Assembly (NCBI GenBank): GCA_015499995.1
Contig: JADNRV010000114.1
Coordinates: 62,001 to 126,000 of the forward strand
Reading direction: 5' to 3'
DNA from: Flammula alnicola
Lineage: Eukaryota > Basidiomycota > Agaricomycetes > Agaricales > Strophariaceae
DNA length: 64,000 nucleotides
Shown: in pieces, positions 1 through 12,326 of the stretch
How the letters are laid out: each line of letters starts with the position of its first letter
How positions within the stretch are numbered: position 1 is the first letter of the stretch
Notes under the pieces: generated by a model
What the model saw: only the letters and a program-made list of their open reading frames with translations
Told to the model about the DNA's origin: nothing
Database searches by the model: none
Position numbers and translations under genes: made by a program

Positions 1-223
1 TTACACGTAATGCGGTGTTAAATCCTGTAACAAAGCTCTTCAATACAATCTCGAACACTAACATCATATAGATAGTGACCATGGATGAGAAAGAGCCTCG
101 ACGGGAATGATAATTGTGTGCCAGGAATGGTAACTGTGGCTGTGCACCCAAAATTTCTGGGCTCATCTACTGCTCATCCACTGACTACGACAATACGTAC
201 CCGCCCATCCCCCACGTACCAAA
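1..223. other. 5' flank of the eIF3e gene, no gene seen
   Basis: No coding exon is supported here. The reading frame opening at 85 overlaps the eIF3e start in another frame and shows no recognisable features. The stretch probably holds the eIF3e promoter and 5' untranslated leader. Confidence 0.4.
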
Positions 224-2119
224 ATGGCGGAATACGACCTCTCCAAAACGATAATTCCCTACCTCGACCGGCATCTGTCCTTCCCTCTCCTCGCCCACCT
301 CAGCGAAACTGGTCTGTTCCCGGCGGAAGAAGTCATTGTGGCCCAGTATGAGCTCGCAAAGGGTACGAATATGTTTGATTACGCCAAGACGCTATTCGAG
401 CAGATATATCCTGGGCGACAGGTTCCTGCAGGTGAGTTCCGTGTCCGTTCGCTTGTTGATAGACGGGAAAATATTGATGTGAGATAATTGCTCGCAGAGT
501 TTGATCTGAAGCGCAAGAACGCGGTGTCAACGAACGAGAGGCTGCAGCAGGAGGCGCAGGCTGTGTTGGACGTTATTGAGAATCCCGATGTCGCACAAGC
601 GCTCCGACAGGATAAAAACCAAAATCTACAATACCTCAAGGATAATTATAACGTGCGTCTCTCCTCTTCCACCTCCCGCCTCGTGCATCATTCACTCTGC
701 ACCATTCATTCGTCCTGTTTCTACCAATATCACTGACATTACACCAACCCATAGCTCACCCTCGAACAAATCACTGCCCTCTACAATTTCGGCCAATTCC
801 AATACACCTACGGCAACTACACAGGCGCCGCCGATTACCTGTACCACTTCCGCGTCCTTTCCACCGACAACGAGCTCAACACCTCAGCGCACTGGGGCAA
901 GCTCGCCTCGGACATCCTTACAGGCAGATGGGAGGTGGCGCTGGAGGAGCTCAACACCCTTCGTGAGGCCATCGATGCGCGGAGCCCTGGGTCGTTGTTG
1001 GGATCGGCGGCGGCGGTGGCTGCAGCTGCAGCTGCGGGAGGTGGTGCAGGGACAGCGAACATCCCCGAACCCGCGCTGGGCCAGCTGCATTCGCGTACCT
1101 GGCTGGTGCACTGGAGCCTGTTCGTGTACTTCAACCATCCACAGGGCCGGGTGCTGCTGCTCGAGACCTTCCTCTCCCCCACGTATTTGAACACGATACA
1201 GACAGCGTGTCCATGGATCTTGCGGTACCTCGCCGCGGCTGCTATCCTCTCGCGCAAGGCCGCTGCAGGGCTTCCCTCCAGTACCGCCGCCGCCGGTGCG
1301 ACACCACTCTCCTCGCGCGTACGCAACGCCATCCGCGAAGTCGTCAAAGTGATCCAGACGGAGGAGTATCAATACCACGACCCCATCACGCAGTTCCTGA
1401 AGGAGCTTTACGTCGAGTTCGATTTCGAGGCGGCTCAGCGGGAGCTGAGGGCCGCAGTGGACGAGGTGGTGGGGAATGACTTTTTCTTGGGAGAGTTTAG
1501 GGAAGAGTTTTTGGATAATGCGAGGTATTTGATTAGCGAGGCGTACGTGAGGATACACCAGAAGATTGACATTGCGTAAGTCTTTTTTTTGGGATTTGAA
1601 GTTTTTGGGGTGGGCTTTTTCCAACGAGGAGGCTGATGGAATGGATTGCGTTGTTTTCCTCATAGGAACCTCTCGGAACGCCTAAACCTCTCGCAAGAGG
1701 AAGGCGAGAAGTGGATCGTCAACCTCATTCGTGAGACCCGGATGGGCGCAGACGCGAAGATCGATTTGGAAAAGGTTCGTATCTCTCTTCATGTCCTTCC
1801 CTCCCCCTTCCACCCATCCTTCCCTATCTGTTCCTGTCATTTCTCTACCCGTAACCAACCGCTTATACTCACGCTCCTCCTCTTCCTTCCTCTCCTCCTA
1901 CAGAACGTCATCGAGATCAACCGCCCCCCTCTCCCGATCTACCAAACAGTCATCGAGAAGACACGGCAACTGGCCGTGCGCACGCAGGCGTTGGGCGTGG
2001 CTGTTTCGCGCGGCGGGCAGGTTGGTGGTGGGCAGCCGCAACAACAGCAAGTACAAGGGCAGCAGGGTCAGGGTCAGCAGATCAAGGTCGAGCAGGCACC
2101 GGCGGTTGTTGTTAATTAG
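224..2119 (+). CDS. INT6: Translation initiation factor eIF3 subunit e (INT6)
   Basis: Predicted 502-residue subunit of the cytosolic eIF3 complex, which binds the 40S ribosome and recruits mRNA. Exons 224-431, 498-652, 755-1575, 1666-1774 and 1904-2119 join in frame with GT-AG introns. The N-terminus (MAEYDLSKTIIPYLDRHL) is the typical eIF3e N-terminal domain; the middle (LYNFGQFQYTYGNYTGAADY, then the LASDILTGRWEVALEEL helices) and the late segment (NLIRETRMGADAKIDLEK) fit the helical repeats and winged helix of the PCI region. An alanine/glycine-rich loop near 1005-1050 and a Gln-rich C-tail (2035-2090) are lineage additions. The start is the first ATG in frame with the conserved N-terminus. 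Family identity is sure; the exact tail is less so. Confidence 0.93.
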
Positions 2120-2757
2120 CGGAGGATGGATATCGCGCGCCTTGCGGCTGGGGTTCACCTTGTCGAAAAAATGGTTTTCGTTCTCTTGCGCTACTGTATC
2201 TATCCTACATCGTTGCCATCCCAATGAGAGATGCTGCTGCTGCCAGCCATGTAAGCTATTACTACTCAGCATATTACAGTTGTTGGTGGAACATAGGGCA
2301 TGGCTCGATTTTATTTTTTCCAACGATGCTGTACAATATTTTGGACATATTAGTGCGCTCATTTCTCACTTGTTTGCGACGAAAGTATCTTCTTTAGATT
2401 TACAATAAACATCCGCATCGACACTTACACTCGTAGGAAATTATAAGAATGGTGGAGAACCGAGTCTGACTCGCCGTCAAATGCACGCGACTTCAAGTTG
2501 ACGTGATCGACCTGACGAGTGAACGCGTGAACGCATGAAACGTTTGCACATCCATGCCACACACATCCATTTTGATCATCTCGCTCTGCACCCTTTAGTC
2601 CTGGTAGGCTCTGGAGTTCAATCAAAGTCTTTGCGATGTCCGACCTACCCCAGACAACGCGGGTGTTCCGTTCACGTTGTCAGTCCTGGAATCTCGGGAA
2701 GAGCAAAATATATAACTAACTGCGATTTGATCTAGTTTCTGTGCTCTTGCCCGAGAA
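2120..2757. other. Intergenic region between eIF3e and the DNA ligase
   Basis: About 640 bases with only short unsupported reading frames. It should hold the eIF3e 3' end (AATAAA-like ACAATAAAC near 2400) and the ligase promoter. I see no repeat or RNA gene. Confidence 0.4.
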
Positions 2758-5700
2758 ATGTCTAATATACTGCCATCGGCATCCAAGACGCGTCCCAGAC
2801 AGGCCCCACGGCCTTTTGACTATCCAGCGTTGCAAGTGTTCCGCAAATGGGTCAATGCACTGCGCACGAAATTCGCACCTCTTCCTCCCCATACCACCTC
2901 TATTTGCTTTCGCCTGCTCTTCCCAGAAGAAGATATACGCCGAAAATATGATATCCAAGAGACTAGGATGACCCAGTTGCTGGCGGATTGTTTTGGTGTC
3001 GACCTCAAGGTTTTTGAGAAATGGAGCTTAGAAGAAGCGTCAGGCTGTCTTGGCCAGGAGTTGAAGATCGTATTGGAGCGGATATGTCCTGTAAATAACG
3101 TCCATTCTTTTTATTGAAACGATCACTCATGATTTTAGCCAGCATCCAGATGGTTTTATCAGTCCCATATCGCTTGCGGAGGTGGACGAACTTCTGGACG
3201 AACTCGCAGCCAAGTCCGGTTATTCCCACAAATCGGTTCGGTCAAAGTTCTCAAAGGACCACCGTCGTCCACGCTCAGCCATAATACGTAGTCTCTTCAG
3301 AAGTCTATCGCCTGAGGACGCCTCCGTCCTTACCCAAGTAGTCCTGAAGGACTTGAGACCCATCTTATATCCTCTGACTGAATTTCATTACACCACCGCC
3401 CTAACAAAGTTTAACGTGGCTTCGGTCAAGATGCTTACAAAGGAGCATGCTATGGATGTCTGGGATCCCTCAAGAACACTGTCAAACTTTTATCGCGTGC
3501 GCTCGTCTCTTGATGAAGCCGCAGCTTTCGCCAACCAGTCGTCCAATTCATCTCAAGTCATTCTCCCGACTATCGCCTCCCCTGTCGCTGTGAGTATTTA
3601 GATCTGTATCTCGCTACGCCGCTCACGCGTCCGTAGATACCAAAGTCAGAGAAGGCTCAAGGTTGTTCGCATGCTTTGGAACTTTTTCAAGGTTCAAATA
3701 GAGTATGGGCCGAAACCAAATATGACGGCGAACGAGCTCAAATACACGTCGAGATACGAGCAGACAACACCTCTTATATCACCATCTTCAGCAAGAGTAA
3801 GAGGGATTCAACACATGACAGGCACGCTGTGCATAGTATCATTCGATCCGCCCTTGGACTTGATAGTCGAGGGCACCTCGGGCAGGCAAAGACCATACAA
3901 AACATAATATTGGACGCCGAAATGGTGGCTTTCCGGGGCGAAAAGGTGGAAGGTGATATATCTCCTCGAACATGGAGGCTTGGTTGTATCGCTAAGTAAT
4001 TGTCTTGCCAGAATTTTGGCATATTCGACAATTGATCGAAGATACTGCGCATGGAATCCGCGGCAACAGAAGACGTTCCCATCTGGTCGTTTCCGCTGAG
4101 TATGTCTCTCTCGATTCGATACCTTCAAGTTGGACACTAATGATTAACCAGACACGAATCCATGAATAGCGAAGCGAATGAAGGTTTAAATCTCGGTCTC
4201 GTCTTCTTCGACGTCATCTATCTTAATTCACAATCACTGCTTCCTCACACCTATGCCCAGCGTCGCGAAATTCTCGAAGGTCTGATTCAAATAGAACCTG
4301 GAAAGGCCATTCTCGCCAATCGCTGCCTTGTCGACATGTCCATAAAGCGACCAGAGGACACTTTGCGGCGGATTTTTTCCGAGCACATTGCCTCCCATGA
4401 GGAAGGACTAGTGCTGAAGGCGGAGGATTCGAGGTACAACGACTATCGAAAGCCATGGGTAAAGCTCAAGAAAGACTATATTCCTGGTCACGGTGACACC
4501 GTTGATATGGTCGTCCTCGGGGCTAGCTGGGAGAAAATTCGTGGGCGCAGTCTACGTGGTACGTGAAAAGCCATGTTTTTCGCTGTTAGCCGTAGACTGA
4601 AAATTTGCTCTAGTTCCACCGACAACTTTCACGACATTTTATATCGGTGCCTTGGAAAACAAGAAAGAAACCTTGCAGAAGGTTTGCTGCGTGCTCGTAT
4701 GGTGTTTAACCTTCTAATTTTTCTATACATTGCTAGCCTCCTCGCGCTCCTAAATTTCACGTGTATTTCACTGTGTCCTATGGCTTATCTCGCTTCCAGT
4801 TGGAAGAGCTTAACTTTCTGATCAAGAACTCAGACCCTGTGTCTTATTCCTCCTTGGTATGACTACCACCCACATCCACCGATTCCACTCATTCATCAGA
4901 ACACCTCAATGCAGAACGCTAGCGACCTTCCTTTCATTGTGACGATTTTCAAAGGACTCAGACCTCCTCCAACTGTCATCTTGCGAACTCCCTTACTTGC
5001 GGAACTCTTTGGCGCAGGGTTTACGAAGGCGGCCCAAAGTCAGGTATGCGCAACGATTTTTGAGACGACTGGAATCTGATATCGAGTTCCAGCACTACGA
5101 ACTTCGCTTCCCACGAATTGTGAAGGTTTATCGCCCCAGCGAACGCAGTTGGGAAGATGGCGAAGATCTTGAATCATTGCACAAGATCGCTTGCAACTCT
5201 GTCGGTCGAGATAGGTCCGACAAGGACGTTGATGACGTCGTCAGAGCCATGTTTAACAAGCCGGTGTCACCTGGTATTAACTCGACTGTTAAACGAAAAG
5301 CAAGGACCGAAGGCTGGTACGACAGGCTGGCTGAATCGGAGAGAAAAAGGCCTCGCTACGACAAGTCTCCGACATGCATTTCTAAACGAGCTTCAGAAAA
5401 CAGTCCGACCGCTCAGTCCGTCCAGAGGAGGGTGGAGTCTTCCATCAGGAAAGATTCGCAGCCTTTGACCTCCAAGACCAACATTGAAAACATATCTGCC
5501 AGCAATCCAAGCACGGTTCCGGACAAAGCAAAATATACATTGCAGTTGACAGTTCCACGATCGCCAATAACTCCTTCTCGTCGCCCTCCATCTATTCAAA
5601 TTCAAGACCACCACCCATCTTAAACCCCTTGCCAACACCTACAAAGTCTCCCAAAAAGGCTAAGACGCATCCAGTCGCGAATGATGTGCGCACTGGCAGA

Positions 5701-6045
5701 ATGCCAACACTTCCGCCGGACACCCATTTGGGCAATAGTCTTGTGTGGTTTGCAAAGCCGAGTGGCAAGGCCTGCTCAGCTTGGGCAGCATGGAAGAAGC
5801 AAGTTCCACAGAGGCTTCATTCTATACAGTCGCTATTGGCCGGATGTGGGTGGACGGAGGAAGGCATAGGGGAAAACATCACCGTCAAGAAGGGTATAAT
5901 AATTCTTGACGAATGTGACGAGTGTGGAGACAAGTGGAAGGCTTGTATAGAGGGTATGCTGAAAGATGTACCCCAACGGACGCGAGTTGAAGTAGTAGTA
6001 TATGGATGTCGGTCGAGTACGAAGCCTCTCTACCGATATCTGTAA
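2758..6045 (+). CDS. ATP-dependent DNA ligase, LIG4-like, with one apparent frameshift
   Basis: Nuclear ATP-dependent DNA ligase. Exons: 2758-3090, 3143-3589, 3637-3952, 4012-4099, 4152-4558, 4614-4681, 4737-4856, 4915-5043 and 5093 to the end. The nucleotidyl-transferase motif I lysine sits in AETKYDGERAQIH, followed by ILDAEMVAF (III), EEGLVLKAEDSRY (IV), WVKLKKDYIPG (V) and ELRFPRI (VI), so the catalytic core is complete. The N-terminal helical DNA-binding domain (CFRLLFPEEDIRRKYDIQ) resembles LIG4 more than CDC9. The C-terminal 150 residues may be a divergent BRCT-like domain; I could not confirm this. The frame changes by one base near 5613-5616 (a CCC run): adding one C joins both parts and the length closes at 953 residues. 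It could be a fungal LIG4 paralogue rather than LIG4 itself. Confidence 0.82.
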
Positions 6046-6070
6046 CGGTCACGTATATGACATCATTCCC

Positions 6071-7559
6071 ATGTTTTCTCTACTACGGTCATCATCTGTC
6101 AGACGCTTTTCGTCTTCAGCGCGTCGTCTAGATCGTGCCGTCGTCTACGCGCAAAATGGCGATCCTTCAAAAGTCTTGAGTGTCCTTACTTACCCTCCAC
6201 TCTCCGGACCACCTCCAAATTCCGTGAATATCAAGTTTCTCCTGTCTCCAATCAACCCAGCAGATATCAATGTCGTTGAAGGCGTCTACCCAAGCAAACC
6301 CGCGAAGACAGACGCGTTGACTCTTCCAGGAAAGGACGGAGACGCCCATTCTCTCTTTGTCGGCGGAAACGAAGGTCTAGCTCGTGTTACCGCCGTGGGA
6401 GAGGGAGTCGATTCGCTCGCTGTTAACGACTGGGTCATTATGATCAAGCAACAGGCAGGTACCTGGGCCACGGACAGAACTGTGTCCGCAGTCGACGTCG
6501 CCAAAGTCCCGGACTCGGACTCCCTCACAGAAGCTCAGGCTGCTACAATGACGGTTGAGTATTCCTGCTCCCGCTGTACTTTCCCACTGAATCGAATCAT
6601 TGGCGTGTAGGTCAATCCTCCCACCGCGTACAACATGCTTTCCGACTTTGTTGAACTCAAGCCTGGCGACTGGGTGATCCAAAACGGCGCAAACAGTGCT
6701 GTACGCGTGCAATCTTGTGCTGGCATCAAATGGCAATACTTAAAATCCCTTGCAGGTAGGACAAGCTGTAATTCAAGTTGCTGCTGCTCGAGGTTTGAAG
6801 ACCATCAATTTAATTCGCGACAGGTATGTCCATTCTTATCTCACCGGCCATCTTTCTCAGCCATTTTCTAGACCAGACCTTGACCAGTTGAAGCAAAAGC
6901 TGCAGCACCTGGGAGCAACCCACGTCCTGACTTATAACCAGCTTTCGGAGAAAAGCGTGAGAGAAGAAATCAAGTCCTGGACTGGTGGGAAGGTAAATCT
7001 GTGAAAAGTTTCGTCCAGTGGTGCAGAAGTTCACGATCTTTCATAGGCGATTCGGTTGGGCCTTAACTGCGTCGGTATGTCATTTCGATTCATCAAGATA
7101 TTGAGTCATGCATTAACACAGTATTCTACAGGAGGGCCCGATACAACAGCTATGGCACGTCTACTTGGAAACGATGCACATCTTGTCTCCTACGGTGCCA
7201 TGGCCAAACAACCATTGTCAATCCCAATTTCGCTCTTCATCTTCAAGAATTTGATATGCCACGGCTTTTGGCAAAGCCGATGGTATATCCAGAAGCCAGC
7301 AGAAGAACGCCAGAAACTAATGAAAACATTAGTTGACCTCATGAAGGAAAAGAAGGTAGGGTTGATTTTGCGCAAATAATGCCTCCCGCTGACCTCTGCC
7401 CAATTTTTGGAGCAGCTTGACACACCGGAACACGAGATTGTGACTATTTCAGCACAACAGTCCGATGAAGAAGCGACCTTGAAGCTCAGAGAAACGATAC
7501 AGGCCATGTCCGAGGGACGCTACGGGAAGAAAGTCCTGCTGAAAATAGAAAGCGCATAA
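6071..7559 (+). CDS. ETR1: Mitochondrial trans-2-enoyl-thioester reductase (ETR1/MECR)
   Basis: Predicted 388-residue NADPH-dependent enoyl reductase of mitochondrial type II fatty acid synthesis, which feeds lipoic acid production. Seven exons join in frame: 6071-6552, 6611-6700, 6756-6833, 6872-6992, 7047-7074, 7132-7355, 7416-7559. The first 20 residues ([20 protein letters not shown]) are basic and Ser-rich, a mitochondrial presequence. Then follow the GroES-like half ([16 protein letters not shown]) and the Rossmann half ([20 protein letters not shown]), the family's nucleotide-binding stretch. The chosen ATG starts the presequence; an upstream in-frame codon at 6002 would overlap the ligase stop. 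Only 25 bases separate it from the DNA ligase, so its promoter probably lies within that gene's 3' part. Confidence 0.92.
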
Positions 7560-7645
7560 AATATGCCATGTCTGAATCCGTACTATATCTGAACAGACGC
7601 ATATTGAGCCGATTTCAAAGAAAGGTCATTCAGAAATAATACATG

Positions 7646-8456
7646 CTATCGCATTTTTCTATCCTCAAAGAAATGCTGGGAATTGGGTGGATGAGCATAA
7701 GGTTACAATCCAATTATGCGAGAGGTACGCACCTTCAAGTGCCGCAATTGCCACACACACGTTCCCAGCAACACGACTATCTGTGCAACACTGTACCATA
7801 CGGCCCGCGAATTCGTGGCCTCGCTCAGATCCCGGTAATCCTCCTCACGCTCGCGCTGGTACTGCTGCTCTCTCCTAATATCCTCTAGTTTCTGGTTCAG
7901 GTCGCGCACCTTTCCAGCGAGTTCGGATACGTGCGAACGGTCGTGTTCTACGTCGGGTTTGGTAGAGCCGACAACGATGTCGAGGTAGAGTCGAATATGC
8001 GTGTGACTGAACCATGAAGTGTAGTTTGTCGAGAGACAGATGGAGTGGTCGCCTGCCTCGTGCGAGGTAAACGTGAACTTTCCTTCTAAAGGTCCTGTTG
8101 ACCTCACCACGACATGTCCGACGGCTCTTCCTAAAGACATATCGAATCTATGGTCACGGTATATGAGATGTTGTACGACAACGAACCTGGACCTCAACTA
8201 CGACACCCAGTTCTGGGTTCTCTCCATATGTTTGATGCTGCTCGTCCCATTCAAGAGCGCGATAGTTGCCTGAAAACGGCCCAAGGTCAAAGAAGTAGAC
8301 ATAAGAACAAAGTGGATTGCACTTACCTTCTACAACGGTGTCGGTAGGTAACTCTTCGATAAAACAGCGTCTCTGGTTGGCGTCGAGGTAGAAATGAAGG
8401 GCATTAATAGAAGTAACAAAACATAAAAGTAACGAGAACAACAATGCGGAACGCAT
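7646..8456 (-). CDS. p24/EMP24 family cargo receptor of ER-Golgi vesicles
   Basis: Predicted 216-residue type I membrane protein of the emp24/gp25L/p24 family, which sorts cargo in COPI/COPII vesicles. Signal peptide MRSALLFSLLLCFVTSINA, then the GOLD domain (LHFYLDANQRRCFIEELP with the conserved cysteine; GKFTFTSHEAGDHSICLS with the second), a coiled coil (KVRDLNQKLEDIRREQQYQR), one transmembrane helix (SVAQIVVLLGTCVWQLRHLK) and a tail with a diphenylalanine motif and basic residues (HFFEDRKMR). Exons on the minus strand: 8456-8327, 8269-8177, 8130-7733 and a 30-base last exon 7675-7646. The third junction is the least certain, but this choice closes the frame and gives normal p24 length. 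It converges on ETR1 with an 86-base gap. Confidence 0.9.
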
Positions 8457-9055
8457 TTTTCAAGAGACCAGCTGTCGGGTTTCGTTCTTTACATGCTCTG
8501 AGCAGCAGCGGCAATGACATGAACGTGGCGAGTTTGTTTGGTTCTATGGTCACAACCAAACACGATTTATTTAGCTCGGTGAGACACTGACCGCTTTTGA
8601 GCAGGACCTCGAATTCCGGACAAACCTCCTTGATTTAAAACTCATCTACTCGTTATTTATCATACCCCTTAAACTGACCAGCCTGCAGTCGTTTACCCCC
8701 GCTGCGAGCCCACTCATTCTCCGTTGACTTCCCGTTCATCGCCGACGCTCCATCGCCCTTTTCACGCACGTGCCGAGTCTTCAAGTTGGTGCTCCCCGAG
8801 TTCTTGGCTACGATATTCTTCTACGCATAGCAGAAGACCAGGCAGTTCTTTTTCTGGATCGCTCTACCCAGCAGCGGAATATATCTTGTCTGCTTTGCCA
8901 ATTTATTCTTGGCGGCGCATTCCCAGCACATCATGTCATAAAGGCTGTGCGCTCTGTACTCGTTTTTTGCATAAGCTCAAGCTGTCAGCAAGCCGTCCTA
9001 TTAAAATCGATCGAGGGTCCTCCAAACGCCACACAGCCTTTCCTCGAATTCCGCC
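8457..9055. other. Intergenic region, nothing recognised
   Basis: About 600 bases between the divergent p24 gene and the kinase-like gene. Two overlapping plus-strand frames (8724-9095, 8770-9078) resemble no family I know. They could be a 5' exon of the kinase-like gene, but I cannot support this. Confidence 0.3.
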
Positions 9056-10265
9056 ATGGCACAGACCTCAGAAAATAAACCTGCGTATTCCTTGACCCCC
9101 GGTGAAGTCCAGTATCTGGCGAAGGCTCACTCCGACATCCCACAATTTCATAACTTCATGACACTAAGTGAAGTTTCACAGTCGCATGACTCAAGTGGCG
9201 AGGTAAGCAAATTTGAATCCATGAAAAGGCACTCATCTGACGTGAATAAGCTGGTCTCTTTCGGTTATCATGATGGAGGTCATGTTCGTTTACGTGCCGT
9301 ACTCCTTCTGGGACCACCGGAGCACAGAAAACAATCTATGAGCGTGAGTGCATACATATACGCTACCCTCAGATTTTCTGAAGCTATTTGCCTCTCTGAT
9401 AGCGTATATTATCAAAATTAAAACGGATTCAAAGCAAGCCGCATGATAACTTGATTGGCATTCGAGGTTTTTATGCAAGTCCGAATGAACTTCTCACATT
9501 AGTCTCCAGCTGCTCTAGCATTTCCATCATGGAATATCTACAGACACACCCTGATCACGACAGACGCTCATCTGTAATTTGTCTTTCCGTTGTGAAATGA
9601 TCGCAATTTGACGAACTTATCTTTGCGCAGTGTGTAGATGTTGCTAGAGGGCTGGATTATTTACATCGACATAGCATCGTGCATGGTGCAGTTAGAGGTG
9701 TACGCAATCTCATTAATTATGGATGACATTCTGACCGAGAAAATATCCTGTAGTCCAATGTATTAGTCAAGCCCGACGGAACTTGTTTCCTCGGCGAGTT
9801 TGCAGACGAAGATATTCCTGGACAAGAAACACTCATCCGCTATGCCAGCTGGATGGCCCCCGAACTCTATGACATCAGGTTATACCACAGGTTTAGCATC
9901 GATAATTACCGAGATGATTATCATGGAGAGTACAAACTGGCAAGTGATATATATGCCTTGGGCTGCACTGTCATAGAAGTTCGTTCACTCCATTGTCCCT
10001 TTAATTTTTATAAGAACTCATTGACGTCCCTTTTCCTCCGTAGATCTATACCGGTGCGCCTCCAATGTTTTGCGTATCCCGCACGATAGAATCAAAACAC
10101 ACGAGGAGCTCGCACGGTTCGGTCGACACCCTCAGCCATAGAGCAGCAGGTGATTCCCCGAGAATTCTCAGTGCCCTCCAAGATATCATGCACATCATTC
10201 CTCACCACCGACCTCACTCTGGAAACGCCTTCAAATGGTTAGATAAACCTACGCCATGCGAGTGA
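9056..10265 (+). pseudogene. Kinase-like gene, catalytically dead and probably decayed
   Basis: Pieces of a TKL/agaric-type protein kinase fold can be read: the helix C to hinge part (PHDNLIGIRGFYASP, then ISIMEYLQTHPDHD, about 9440-9570), the catalytic loop region (ARGLDYLHRHSIVHGAVRG, 9644-9700), the strand after it (SNVLVKPDGTCFLGEFADE, 9755-9810) and the APE-helix F part (ASWMAPELYD; LASDIYALGCTVIEIYTGAPP). In related agaric kinases the loop reads HGDLRG and the metal motif DFG; here they are HGAVRG and GEF, so both catalytic aspartates are missing. No glycine loop or VAIK lysine is evident. After YTGAPP the C-lobe seems split over two frames (RIKTHEELARFG and PHHRPHSGNAFKWL). Start and exon borders are uncertain. 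It is either a pseudokinase or a pseudogene. Confidence 0.55.
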
Positions 10266-10598
10266 GACCTTGTGCGCCGGTAAACGCAAAGGGCCAGATG
10301 AGGCGTGCTGCCCGCGAACAGGATTTTTGGACATTCCCTTTCTAATATATGTAGTATCTGATACAATTGTTTTAAATCATTTGTCCTATGGATGGATTGC
10401 ATACAGCTAGTGTGCTAGAATGATCTACGTTGAATTGATATCTTGGTGGACAGAGAAGACAGAAAGAAGCAAACGAGGTAATTGTTATGAATTGTGAAGG
10501 AGACAGAAGAGTATAAAAATACACAATAAAGAAACACTGGTACATAGTAGCCATCACATATATGCCATAAAATAATTATACATATGAAGGTGTCAGAT
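10266..10598. other. Convergent 3' region, no gene seen
   Basis: AT-rich spacer between the kinase-like gene and the SGF73 stop. It carries ACAATAAAG near 10520 on the plus strand. No supported gene. Confidence 0.35.
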
Positions 10599-11806
10599 TC
10601 ACCCAATACGCATTGCGGCGTTTCCTACACTGCTCAAACTAGTACTCCTGTTCACTAATCCCATCGAGCCGATGCCACCAGGAGCACCCGTCCCACCTCC
10701 ACTCCCCAGAGCATTGAGCAGGAGATCTCTACAACAGCGCGCTCGCTCTCGTCTTTGAACGAACCAGCTACCCGCATCACAAGGAACAGCAAGTGGTACG
10801 CCGATGAGCCCATTCTCCTTTGCTGTACGCACGCTCCTAATAAGGTCCTCGACTTCGACCTCCGAGTCCAGATCATCAAGGTCTTCAGATATGTCCTCGC
10901 GCATCTCCTCAGCGAGTCGCTGTTGTGCAGCAGCAGCAGCAGCGGCCTTCTTGCCGACCTTCTTGGATGATGTGGCCGTCGTGGCTTTCTTGCCCGAGGA
11001 AGGAACTTCGAGACCAAGTGCAGCTGCGGCCTCGCCTGCCAACCTCTTCTTCTCCAGTTTCTCCCTCTCGCGTTTCTCCTTCTTCTCAGCTTTTGTTTCT
11101 CGTTTTACAGGTTCCACAAACTTGGGTTGTGGGCACGATTCCAGTCCAACAGGAGCTCATCGTAAGGCGAGAGCGGCCTTCGAGAGCACGTTTAGACCCC
11201 ATGGAGTGTGACTTGCAAGTAAGGGACCTAGAACAAGGCAGGCCCCTGTCGTTGATGACTCCGCATTGCTTGTCGTAGTCTACTGGGCCTTTCATGCGTC
11301 CTTTGGTAACCTTTGTGGCAGGTTTATTCTTCTTCTTCGTCGGTTCCTCTGGCGAAGGCGACGCTTTGCGCTTTTTGGAACCCTTCTTGGTATCTAACGT
11401 ACTGCAACAGTAAGTATATAATCACGTCGTGAATAGGAACGGAAGCACACCTTCAGCATCAGCTTTACCTTTAACACCTTTCTTACCGCCCGAGCGTATC
11501 GACGCACAGTTCTCTATTCATGTAGTAAAGTTAAACAAAGACCTTAGAAATAGATGATTAGAATATACCTGCGTGTTCTACCATGAAGCTTCGCAGGACA
11601 GGTTTACCGCATTCATTGCATTTAACAAGACCAATATCCGACGTTGATGTCAGGGGTCGGGCGCCAAATACCTTCATATCGCGAGCTGACAACCATGACG
11701 TTGGGGGGGATGCAGGTGGCGCTGTATCTGAGCTTGATGACGGTGAGGGTACATCCCATGAAAATGGCGATAGTGGAACAGGAGACGGCTTCAGTTTGAG
11801 AGTCAT
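10599..11806 (-). CDS. SGF73: SAGA deubiquitinase-module subunit SGF73 / ataxin-7-like (SCA7 domain)
   Basis: Anchors the histone H2B deubiquitinase module to SAGA. Exons on the minus strand: 11806-11569, 11513-11451, 11393-10599. The N-terminal zinc site spans the first junction ([21 protein letters not shown]). The SCA7 domain follows ([20 protein letters not shown], then [13 protein letters not shown]). In the raw sequence the conserved [15 protein letters not shown] lies in a second frame and [10 protein letters not shown] in a third. Both shifts equal one missing base, near 11163-11166 and in a GGG run at 11124-11126 (plus strand). Adding both makes the length close at 365 residues. The tail is basic, then Ala-rich and acidic. 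An in-frame ATG at 11866 is possible, but 11806 starts the conserved low-complexity N-terminus. TAF10, another SAGA subunit, is the next gene upstream on the same strand. Confidence 0.88.
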
Positions 11807-12326
11807 GATGTTCGTTAACAGAGAATAAAAATGAACAATAACATGAGGCATTGGCAGGTGCCACACTCAACACTTCCTATCATGTGATCACAAACGGCAA
11901 CGAACATTGACTATGCGAGTCTGCCAGTCAGCGAGTCAGCGACACAGAATATTGCAGCCTATATAGCAGGTATTACACGAGTTCCAAGTCCACAAGATGG
12001 ACCGAAATATCTCGAAGCATAATAACTTTATAGGGTGGTCATTCCTAGACCGTGCGGCGTGCGGCCCTAAGCCTAATGCAACATTGAATGACTCGAGAGT
12101 ACTTTACTTTATAGCTGAACATATTCCCATCTTACTTGGGCACCATTCTCGCGCAAACAGGTACGGTGCATTGACGAGAAGAGGATACATGACACAACAT
12201 ACAGATATGGTTATTGCTATTTAATATTAACAAATGCGGGTGAGGTCGATGATGAGTTCGAAGAGGGAAGGAAGTGCTTGAGGAAACGATAGAAAATACC
12301 TGAGAGGATACCGTCGAGCAAAAACA
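11807..12326. other. Spacer between TAF10 and SGF73, no gene seen
   Basis: About 520 bases between two minus-strand genes, presumably the SGF73 promoter and TAF10 3' region. The frame at 11997-12224 has no recognisable protein character. Confidence 0.35.

Noticed and set aside
835..1663. Long minus-strand frames opposite eIF3e
   Set aside because: Complement of the conserved eIF3e coding sequence, with no independent features.
11997..12224. A 75-codon plus-strand frame
   Set aside because: No recognisable protein character; it lies in the spacer between TAF10 and SGF73.
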